Shown here in pieces: positions 50,363 through 57,644 of a stretch of 64,000 nt of DNA. Source of the stretch: Treponema_B putidum (GTDB lineage Bacteria > Spirochaetota > Spirochaetia > Treponematales > Treponemataceae); assembly GCF_007830595.1 (NCBI RefSeq), contig NZ_VLLD01000013.1. The stretch is one strand, 5' to 3'. The notes beneath the pieces are model-generated. The model saw nothing but the letters and a program-made list of their open reading frames with translations, was not told the origin of the DNA and did no database searches. The translations under genes were made by a program, and so were the position numbers. Within the stretch, counting starts at the first letter, position 1; the number at the start of each line of letters is the position of its first letter.

Positions 50363-52900
50363 ATGCAAATCATAAAACGAAACGGCGAAACTAAAAATTA
50401 CGAGCCGGAAAAAATTGAAGGAGCTATCCGCTCCGCCTTTAAAAGTGTGGAAAACTCTCCGCACAAAGATTTAGATACAATAATTCCGCCTATGGTAAAG
50501 GAAATAGAAGAAGATATCTTGGAGCTTACCAAAAATGGAAGTCTTGTTCATGTCGAAACAATTCAAGACTTGGTAGAAAAAACTTTAATAGAAAACAACT
50601 ACTATGCGGAAGTAAAAAACTTTATACTCTACCGTGTCGGCCGCACAAAGAGGCGGGATTCCCGTCAAATGATAAGCCGCTTTTTTTCCACAATAGAAAT
50701 TCAGCCGATTCTTACCGAGATTCAAAACGACTTTACTTCGGACGAGTACAGCCTAAACTTGCTTGCACATAAATTCCTTTCTTTTAGAAAAGAAAATATG
50801 AGCGAGACCGAATCCCTAGCTATGCTTATTAAGGCCTCCGTCGAACTTACCGCTCAAGATGCCCCGGACTGGGAATTTATTGCGGCACGCCTTTTAATGC
50901 TTCAATTTAAATTAAAACTAAAAACCGAGCTTGAAAAAAGGCAGATTCATTCTTTTTATGAAAAAATCAAATACCTTGAAAACGAAGGTCTTTACGGAAC
51001 ATATATTTGCGAGGCCTATAGCCGAGATGAGCTGGAAGAGGCGGCTTCATTTATAAACGAAGAAAGAAATAAGCTTTTTACCTATAGCGCCCTCGACCTT
51101 CTTTTACGCCGCTATGTTATTCGCACTCATTCAAACACCGTTCTTGAATCGCCTCAGGAAATGTTTTTAGGTATTGCCCTTCACCTGGCAATGAAAGAAA
51201 AATCAAACAGGCTTGAATGGGTAAGGCGTTTTTACGATATGACAAGCAGCTTAAAAGTTACGATGGCGACCCCCACCCTTTCAAATGCCCGAAAGCCTTA
51301 CCATCAGCTTTCTTCCTGTTTTATAGACACGGTCCCCGATTCTCTTGACGGCATTTACCGCAGCATAGATAACTTTGCCAAGGTTTCAAAATTCGGAGGA
51401 GGTATGGGGCTCTACTTTGGGAAGGTCAGAGCCGTAGGCTCGCCCATCCGCGGGTTTATGGGAGCGGCAGGCGGAATTATCCGCTGGATAAAACTTGCAA
51501 ACGATACGGCTGTTGCCGTTGACCAGCTTGGAGTAAGGCAGGGCTCGGTCGCCGTCTACCTCGATGTCTGGCACAAGGACATCCCCGAATTTTTACAGCT
51601 CCGCACCAATAACGGAGATGACAGAATGAAGGCCCACGATGTTTTTCCGGCAGTCTGCTATCCAGATCTTTTTTGGAAAACTGTCCGCGATGATATAAAT
51701 TCTTCTTGGCACCTGATGTGTCCCCATGAAATTTTAAAAATCAAAGGCTATGCCCTCGAAGATTTTTACGGAGAAGAATGGGAAAAAAGGTATAAAGACT
51801 GCGTTGCCGATTCCCGCATCAACAAAAGAGAAATTCCTATAAAAGACTTGGTTCGCTTAATCTTAAAATCGGCCGTTGAAACGGGTACCCCCTTTGCTTT
51901 TAACCGCGACCATGCAAACAAAACAAATCCTAATCCCCACAGGGGAATGATTTACTGCTCAAACCTATGCACAGAAATTTCTCAAAATATGAGCGAGATA
52001 AAACATAAAAACATTGAAATAAAAACTGAAGACGGAGATACTGTTGTTATAACAACTACTATCCCCGGAGACTTTGTAGTATGTAATTTAGCCTCCATTG
52101 TTCTCGGAAACATAAATGTAAATGACGAAAAAGAAATTGACGAAACCGTTTCTTCGGCAGTGCGCGCTCTGGACAATGTTATAGACTTAAATTTTTATCC
52201 AGTACCCTATGCACAAATTACCAATAGCCGATACAGGTCAATCGGCTTGGGAGCTTCGGGCTATCATCATGCTCTCGCAAAAAACGGCATTGCATGGGAA
52301 AGCGAAGAGCACCTTAACTTTGCAGATAAGGTTTTTGAAAGAATAAATTATGCCGCAATCAAAGCCTCTTCCCAAATTGCAAAAGAAAAAGGAAGCTATG
52401 CCTATTTTGAAGGAAGCGATTGGCAAACAGGAGAATATTTTAAAAAACGGAATTATGTTGATGAAAAGTGGAAAGCTCTCGCAGAGGAAGTAAAATCAAA
52501 CGGAATGAGGAATGCCTATCTTTTGGCAGTCGCTCCCACAAGCTCAACCTCGATTATCGCAGGCACAACTGCCGGAGTAGACCCGATTATGAATAAATAT
52601 TTTTTAGAAGAGAAAAAAGGTTCTCTAATGCCTAGAGTTGCCCCCTCTCTTTCACCGGAAACCTATTGGCTTTATAAAAACGCCCACCACATCGAACAAG
52701 ACTGGAGTATAAGAGCTGCGGGCTTACGGCAACGCCATATTGACCAAGCTCAATCCGTAAACCTTTACATTACAAACGAATTTACCTTCAGCAAGGTGCT
52801 TTCGCTCTATGTAAAGGCTTGGGAAGAAGGCCTTAAGTCAATCTATTATGTGCGAAGCCGCTCCCTCGAAGTCGAGGAATGTGAAAGCTGCAGCTCTTAA
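50363..52900 (+). CDS. nrdA: Class I ribonucleoside-diphosphate reductase, alpha subunit
   Basis: This 845-residue enzyme makes deoxyribonucleotides from ribonucleoside diphosphates. An N-terminal ATP-cone (MQIIKRNGETKNYEPEKIEGA) gives allosteric activity control. The barrel has the redox Cys319 (QLSSCF), the active-site NLCTEI region and the C-terminal redox pair in ECESC, used by thioredoxin or glutaredoxin. The beta subunit (nrdB), needed for the radical, is not next to it in this window. Confidence 0.92.
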   Translation: MQIIKRNGETKNYEPEKIEGAIRSAFKSVENSPHKDLDTIIPPMVKEIEEDILELTKNGSLVHVETIQDLVEKTLIENNYYAEVKNFILYRVGRTKRRDSRQMISRFFSTIEIQPILTEIQNDFTSDEYSLNLLAHKFLSFRKENMSETESLAMLIKASVELTAQDAPDWEFIAARLLMLQFKLKLKTELEKRQIHSFYEKIKYLENEGLYGTYICEAYSRDELEEAASFINEERNKLFTYSALDLLLRRYVIRTHSNTVLESPQEMFLGIALHLAMKEKSNRLEWVRRFYDMTSSLKVTMATPTLSNARKPYHQLSSCFIDTVPDSLDGIYRSIDNFAKVSKFGGGMGLYFGKVRAVGSPIRGFMGAAGGIIRWIKLANDTAVAVDQLGVRQGSVAVYLDVWHKDIPEFLQLRTNNGDDRMKAHDVFPAVCYPDLFWKTVRDDINSSWHLMCPHEILKIKGYALEDFYGEEWEKRYKDCVADSRINKREIPIKDLVRLILKSAVETGTPFAFNRDHANKTNPNPHRGMIYCSNLCTEISQNMSEIKHKNIEIKTEDGDTVVITTTIPGDFVVCNLASIVLGNINVNDEKEIDETVSSAVRALDNVIDLNFYPVPYAQITNSRYRSIGLGASGYHHALAKNGIAWESEEHLNFADKVFERINYAAIKASSQIAKEKGSYAYFEGSDWQTGEYFKKRNYVDEKWKALAEEVKSNGMRNAYLLAVAPTSSTSIIAGTTAGVDPIMNKYFLEEKKGSLMPRVAPSLSPETYWLYKNAHHIEQDWSIRAAGLRQRHIDQAQSVNLYITNEFTFSKVLSLYVKAWEEGLKSIYYVRSRSLEVEECESCSS

Positions 52901-52906
52901 TAAGAA

Positions 52907-53794
52907 CTATGTTATTGAAGCTTCGTAAACGCCCTTGATTGTTTTTTCCAAGGTTGCATTAAACTCGGCATCACTCTGCTTGGCAGAAAGACCTTCGGCA
53001 AGAGCTCTGGAAAAACTTGCAATCATGCCCCTGTTTTTTGCCAAGAGCTTGTTTGCCTCATCTCTGGAATAACCGCCTGATAGGGCTACGACTCTAACTA
53101 CTTGAGGATGTTTTGTAAATTCCTCATAAAGGTTTTCTTTTGTAGGAATTGAGAGTTTAAACATTACAAGCAAATCTTTCGGCAAGGTCTTAAGGTGTTC
53201 TTCCAATTCTTTTTTCAGGAGTTCTTCGCACTTGACCTTGTCGGGTGATTTAATATCTACTTCAGGTTCAATAATAGGAACAAGACCGGCCTTTGCAATT
53301 TGAATACCCAATTCAAACTGCTGATCTACAACTGCCTTTATTCCTTTAGGATTTGCTTCTTTTATAACGGAGCGCATCTTTGTTCCAAAAATGTGCTTTT
53401 CTACGGCATGCTTTAACATAGCGTCCAAATTAGGTATCGGCTTCATAAGCTGAACACCGTCCTTTAAGTCGGCAAGCCCCTTATCGACCTTTAAAAAGGG
53501 TAATATCTTCTTTTTTTCCCATAAGAAGTCGGCTGTGGGCATACCTTCAATTTCCCTTTCCATTGTTTGCTCAAATAAAATTGCACCCAAAATATTATTG
53601 GAATTAAAGGCTTTTCCCGTGATTATTCTTGTACGCATAGCATGAACAAGATCAAACATTTCTTTTTCATTGGAATATGCCGTTTCGGGAACTCCGTAAG
53701 CAGCCAAAGCCTTAGGCGTACTTCCTCCGCTCTGATCCAATGCCGCAATAAAACCCTTGTCGTTTTTCATCCTTTCAAGTTTTACTTTATCCAT
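52907..53794 (-). CDS. fda: Fructose-bisphosphate aldolase class I
   Basis: This 295-residue glycolytic enzyme cleaves fructose 1,6-bisphosphate. It matches the short bacterial class I (Fda) family: KGFIAALDQSGGSTPKAL, KAFNSNNILGAILFEQT, VPIIEPEVDI and MFKLSIPT, where Lys213 is the likely Schiff-base residue. It converges on nrdA, with six bases between them. A good promoter lies upstream. Confidence 0.92.
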   Translation of the reverse strand: MDKVKLERMKNDKGFIAALDQSGGSTPKALAAYGVPETAYSNEKEMFDLVHAMRTRIITGKAFNSNNILGAILFEQTMEREIEGMPTADFLWEKKKILPFLKVDKGLADLKDGVQLMKPIPNLDAMLKHAVEKHIFGTKMRSVIKEANPKGIKAVVDQQFELGIQIAKAGLVPIIEPEVDIKSPDKVKCEELLKKELEEHLKTLPKDLLVMFKLSIPTKENLYEEFTKHPQVVRVVALSGGYSRDEANKLLAKNRGMIASFSRALAEGLSAKQSDAEFNATLEKTIKGVYEASIT

Positions 53795-53845
53795 AATTCA
53801 CCTCTCTAAAAATATTTACCGCAAGTGCCCCTGCGTACTTTCTTA

Positions 53846-53875
53846 ATTATAACATATAAACTTTACTTCACTCAA
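53846..53875 (-). promoter_or_regulatory. Promoter of the aldolase gene
   Basis: On the minus strand TTGAGT (53875-53870) and TATAAT (53851-53846) are 18 bases apart. Confidence 0.6.
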
Positions 53876-53924
53876 GGGCTTAGCGGAGCTTAATAGTTAT
53901 ACAATTTAATGTTAGAATATGTTT

Positions 53925-53947
53925 CCCTCATCTCTTTGAAAATTTAT
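53925..53947 (+). repeat. 23-bp direct repeat, left copy
   Basis: The sequence from CCCTCATCTC to AAATTTAT is identical to 57599-57621, in the same orientation; similarity continues with two mismatches for seven more bases. The pair brackets 3.65 kb that holds the damaged toxin module and the 843-residue protein. Confidence 0.75.
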
Positions 53948-53962
53948 TTTGAATGCCGAGTA

Positions 53963-53991
53963 TTGACACCTTGTACATTATAATGTACTAT
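53963..53991 (+). promoter_or_regulatory. Toxin-antitoxin promoter with 16-bp palindrome
   Basis: TTGACA (53963-53968) and TACTAT (53986-53991) are 17 bases apart. The perfect palindrome GTACATTATAATGTAC (53973-53988) fills the spacer and should be the antitoxin's operator. Confidence 0.7.
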
Positions 53992-53996
53992 TAAAT

Positions 53997-54243
53997 ATGG
54001 AACGAACAGAAGCATTAGAGGTGATATTTTTTGAAACCGCTAATAATAGACAACCTGTAAGAGATTTTATTTTATCATTAGATCAAAATGATAGAAAAAT
54101 AGTTGGTTCGGATATTTTTTACTATTGAAGACTCTTCTTTAGTTTTGCTTCATGGATTTATAAAAAAGACACAAAAAACACCGCTCAAAGAATTAACGAT
54201 AGCTATTTCTCGATTGAGGGAATTTAAGGAGATGAATAAATGA
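53997..54243 (+). pseudogene. HigB/RelE-type toxin gene with internal deletion
   Basis: The first frame (ATG 53997 to TGA 54126) begins MERTEALEVIFFETANNRQP and is 43 codons long. The second frame, joined at the TTTTTT run near 54115-54120, gives TIEDSSLVLLHGFIKKTQKT and ends in TGA 54241, overlapping the antitoxin ATG. HGFIKKTQKTP is the C-terminal hallmark of phage-derived Gp49/HigB toxins. These are usually about 110 residues; some 30-35 residues in the middle and the reading frame are lost. The toxin should be dead. Confidence 0.7.
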
Positions 54244-54512
54244 AAGAGAAAGGACAATCATTTAGTGAATTTATGGTCGAACAAGGGTTATATGAAGAAG
54301 CTCAAGAATTAGCAGCAAAAAAAATTCTTATATACCAATTAGAAGCTGAAATGAAAAATCAAAATATAAGCAAAAATGAAATGGCAAAACGATTAAATAC
54401 CTCCCGCAGTGCTGTAAATAATATTCTTGATACGGCATATAACTCATCAATAGGCTCATTAGAAAAAATGGCTTATGCATTAGGTAAACGGATATCGATA
54501 ACATTGCAATAA
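54240..54512 (+). CDS. XRE-family antitoxin, intact
   Basis: This 90-residue protein has a helix-turn-helix (ISKNEMAKRLNTSRSAVNNIL) of the HigA/phage-Cro type and the C-terminal pattern of antitoxins paired with Gp49-like toxins (GSLEKMAYALGKRISITLQ). It overlaps the damaged toxin gene by ATGA and has AAGGAG upstream. It may survive as an autorepressor or because it still protects against a related toxin. Confidence 0.82.
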   Translation: MKEKGQSFSEFMVEQGLYEEAQELAAKKILIYQLEAEMKNQNISKNEMAKRLNTSRSAVNNILDTAYNSSIGSLEKMAYALGKRISITLQ

Positions 54513-54561
54513 CACATAGCGATATTTTAAAAAAATAAACATTTACAAATTTATGTAAATA

Positions 54562-54590
54562 TTGACAAACCTCATTTTTTATTCTAATAT
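54562..54590 (+). promoter_or_regulatory. Promoter with upstream inverted repeat, long leader
   Basis: TTGACA (54562-54567) and TAATAT (54585-54590) are 17 bases apart, preceded by ATTTACA/TGTAAAT (54541-54560). The transcript would carry a leader of about 320 bases containing the 11-C tract before the gene at 54920. Confidence 0.5.
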
Positions 54591-54690
54591 GTCCCCATGT
54601 GTAACTTCTTACAAACTTGCTTTAAGTTTAATTTTTCTCAAAAAGGAATTTTAATACAGAAATTTATCTCTAAACAGACAAATCAAGTTA

Positions 54691-54701
54691 CCCCCCCCCC
54701 C
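54691..54701 (+). repeat. Homopolymer of 11 C
   Basis: An uninterrupted run of 11 cytosines lies in very AT-rich DNA, 219 bases before ATG 54920. Such tracts change length by slipped-strand mispairing and often switch genes on and off. Confidence 0.9.
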
Positions 54702-54846
54702 GAAAAAATTTAATAAATTAAAAAATATTTTAATAAATATATTTTCTCTTTATTGTTTTAATTTTACTTTAAATTTATTTACCCCGCAAAATAGACTTTA
54801 TAATCGAAAGAGTTTTAGGCTGACAAGCGTTCTTCTTGAGGAAAGG

Positions 54847-54872
54847 CTTGTGCGGAACCGGCTTATAACATT
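54847..54872 (+). repeat. 26-bp repeat, copy 2
   Basis: The partner of 46449-46474 (25 of 26 identical, opposite orientation). It sits 48 bases before the gene at 54920. Confidence 0.55.
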
Positions 54873-54919
54873 TAATCGGTTTAAAATAAATAAAATACCA
54901 AATAAACAAGGAGAATAAA

Positions 54920-57451
54920 ATGCTTTATATTATTTGTACTATAATTGCATTAGCAATTATAATTTGGCTTGTAAAGATACTTGGAAGATTTATTGCTATG
55001 ATTTTTAAAGGTATTTTTTACTTATTTTATGGAATACTTTATTGTGTTATTGCTGGCCCTGCAATTGTATGCACAAAAATTTTCTATGTAATAACAAAAA
55101 TATTTTTTTTACAAGGATTTATATATTATTTACTTGCTTTGGGAAGTATTCCATCATTAATTTATTTATTAGGCTTTCATATTCCATATTCAAAAAAAGA
55201 AAAATTTATTGATGAAAAGAATTTTTTTAAAAATAATCGAAAGGAAAGAAATAATGTAATAGCTATGTCATTTTTTCTTAGTTTAGAATCTTATTTATTG
55301 TTTTATATTCACTTTAAAATAATGGAACTGTATTCTATATTTATTATATCAGGGCTTAGTTTTACAATAATATCATTTATATATATTATTATTAAATGTA
55401 ATGAATGGAAAAACAAAAATAAGAATTTTTATGAAAGCTGTATTGAATGGAAAAAATGGACATTAAGTAAAAGTGATATTATTTTTGACATGCAAATAGA
55501 AGAACAGCTCATATCGATGACAGATGATATTTCTAATGCAGATAAAAATAAAAACATATTTACAATTTATGAAATGCCTTATGGGCGTACAACTGCTTTT
55601 ATTTCGTATTTTAATAAAAATCTTGATGATGAAGAACCAATATATTTTTCTCCAACTATGAGTTCGGATGAAAATGAGTTAAGAGAATATGGAACATTGA
55701 TTACAACAAAAGGTATATATATTTCAGTTCAAAATCAAGATGATATTGAAATACCTTTTATGGGATTATGGAGTACAGATATAAGCGAAGATAAATGCTT
55801 TTTTAATTATGGAATAGTAGATGATGAGTATAAAGTTGTAGAAGTTGACTCAGACGATTCTACGATAAATATTAAAGAAATATGTGATTTTACTCAAAGT
55901 ATTAACACTATTTCATTATCTATGTTACATGACAATATAAAAAATGGTATTGATGAGGCTTTTGATTCTTATGAAAATACAATTGCAGAAATTACTGAAT
56001 CAGAGAGAAAATTTAATGATGAGCAAAAGCTTTCTTCTATTTCAAAAAGTAGTGAGCTAGGTGGTATTGGAGCCGGACTCGAACAAAATGCACATATATA
56101 TAATGACGAAGTAAAATATTTGATGAATGGGGCAAGAGGTGGTGGATATGCTGCAGAATATGGAAACAATGCTATTGATAGAATTACTGGAAATAATGTA
56201 AAAAATATGGCTCAAGATTTAGAAAATGGTCGTCAAAAATTACATGGTGCAGATAGGAATGTAAATGGAATAAACATACAGACAAAATATTACAAAAGTG
56301 CTCCTGAATCAATCGGTGCTGCATTTGAACATAAACAAGCTATATATTTGAACGAAGATGGAACAATGATGCAAATAGAAGTTCCTCGAGATCAATATAA
56401 TCAAGCTATTCAAGAAATGCAAAAGCGCATAAGGAATGGACAAGTACCAAATGAGACAAATCCGGATAATGCCAAAAATTATGTGAGGAAGGGGCATTTT
56501 ACATATTTTCAAGCAAATAATATTGCCCTTGCCGGAAGTATTGAGGGTATCACAGTGGATATTGCTCAAGGAGTTGTATGCTCATTACCGGGAGCTGGTA
56601 TTACAGCAGCACTTACATTTGCAACTGCTGTATGGAATGGGGATGATATCAAGGAAGCTGCAAAAAGAAGTACTTTATCCGGACTTAAAGTAATGGGAAA
56701 ATGTGCTGCAATTTATACCATAACCATGCAGCTTTCAAGAGATAAAATCATAAATATTTTTGCGCCTAAAGTTTTGGTTGGAGAAAATGGTAAAAAAGTT
56801 GTTAAAAGTTTTGCAAGTATTAATAATCCAATCTTTGCTGCTGCTGAAAAGGCTGCCGGAAAAATAAGTACATCTTCTGTAGCTCAATCAAAAATTGGAA
56901 AATCATTAAATCTTGACAAAATAAATGGCAGACAGTTAATTGGAGGTACGGTAACCGCTGCTATTGTTTATGGACCGGATGTGTGTAAGGCCTTTCAAGG
57001 AAAAATATCCGGTAAGCAACTTATCAAAAATTCAACAGTCAATACGGCGGGATTAATAGGAGCCGCATTGGGAACGGCTATTCCAATTCCAATTGTAGGT
57101 TCTATGATAGGCGGTGCGATAGGAAGTTTTGTCGCAAAGAAAGTAATGGATAATTTTATTGAAGATGATGCAGTTATGATGTTTAGAATAATGAGAGAGG
57201 AATTTCTTGATATTGTAATGCTTTACTCCTTTAATAAAGAAGAATTTGATAAAATTTTAAGTATGACCATTGGTAATTCAAATATGTCAAGTATCTTACA
57301 AAAAATGTACCAATCAGAAACACCAAAAGAATTTGCAGATGCTTTGATTACAGCACAAGTGCAAGAAATACTTGCTGAACGACCTAGAATTACAAGTTCA
57401 ATGTTAGAAGAAGGGGTTACATTGATGCTTGAAGATAAATCTGTTGCCTAA
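54920..57451 (+). CDS. Large membrane protein of unknown function, possible effector or defence protein
   Basis: This 843-residue protein has four or five membrane helices in the first 165 residues, a soluble region, and a conserved-looking C-terminal half. From about residue 445 it reads VNGINIQTKYYKSAPESI, then EVPRDQYNQAIQEMQKRI and VRKGHFTYFQANNIALAG (about 521). Glycine- and alanine-rich helical stretches follow, with GAALGTAIPIPIVGSMIGGA just before FIEDDA near the end. I recall this NGxNIQTKYY/VRKGHFTYxQA block from many unannotated bacterial proteins, but no function. GGAG lies upstream of ATG 54920. Its low GC and lack of housekeeping neighbours suit an acquired gene. Confidence 0.6.
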   Translation: MLYIICTIIALAIIIWLVKILGRFIAMIFKGIFYLFYGILYCVIAGPAIVCTKIFYVITKIFFLQGFIYYLLALGSIPSLIYLLGFHIPYSKKEKFIDEKNFFKNNRKERNNVIAMSFFLSLESYLLFYIHFKIMELYSIFIISGLSFTIISFIYIIIKCNEWKNKNKNFYESCIEWKKWTLSKSDIIFDMQIEEQLISMTDDISNADKNKNIFTIYEMPYGRTTAFISYFNKNLDDEEPIYFSPTMSSDENELREYGTLITTKGIYISVQNQDDIEIPFMGLWSTDISEDKCFFNYGIVDDEYKVVEVDSDDSTINIKEICDFTQSINTISLSMLHDNIKNGIDEAFDSYENTIAEITESERKFNDEQKLSSISKSSELGGIGAGLEQNAHIYNDEVKYLMNGARGGGYAAEYGNNAIDRITGNNVKNMAQDLENGRQKLHGADRNVNGINIQTKYYKSAPESIGAAFEHKQAIYLNEDGTMMQIEVPRDQYNQAIQEMQKRIRNGQVPNETNPDNAKNYVRKGHFTYFQANNIALAGSIEGITVDIAQGVVCSLPGAGITAALTFATAVWNGDDIKEAAKRSTLSGLKVMGKCAAIYTITMQLSRDKIINIFAPKVLVGENGKKVVKSFASINNPIFAAAEKAAGKISTSSVAQSKIGKSLNLDKINGRQLIGGTVTAAIVYGPDVCKAFQGKISGKQLIKNSTVNTAGLIGAALGTAIPIPIVGSMIGGAIGSFVAKKVMDNFIEDDAVMMFRIMREEFLDIVMLYSFNKEEFDKILSMTIGNSNMSSILQKMYQSETPKEFADALITAQVQEILAERPRITSSMLEEGVTLMLEDKSVA

Positions 57452-57544
57452 CATACTAATGGGATTCTATCATAAAAGCGGCTCAAAGTGTATCTACTCG
57501 GTATTTTTTGAGCAGCTTTTCTTTTTGGCTAGAACATTAATATT

Positions 57545-57598
57545 TCGTACACTATTAATGTACGATTAAATATTTCCTGCAGTGCTGCAAAAACTACT
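57545..57598 (+). pseudogene. Collapsed second toxin-antitoxin copy
   Basis: 57545-57580 resembles the toxin-antitoxin promoter with its GTAC...GTAC operator and ATTAAATAT. 57562-57591 matches 26 of 30 bases of the antitoxin gene (54389-54418, helix-turn-helix codons). The two parts meet at the shared ATTAAATA, as expected if everything between two short repeats was deleted. Confidence 0.55.
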
Positions 57599-57621
57599 CC
57601 CTCATCTCTTTGAAAATTTAT
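57599..57621 (+). repeat. 23-bp direct repeat, right copy
   Basis: Identical to 53925-53947. It includes the -35 element of the promoter for the gene at 57645, so this copy is probably the original. Confidence 0.75.
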
Positions 57622-57638
57622 CTTAAATAGTATATAAT
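57610..57638 (+). promoter_or_regulatory. Promoter of the HExxH protein gene
   Basis: TTGAAA (57610-57615), 17-base spacer, TATAAT (57633-57638), seven bases before ATG 57645. The transcript would be almost leaderless. Confidence 0.7.
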
Positions 57639-57644
57639 GCAGTT

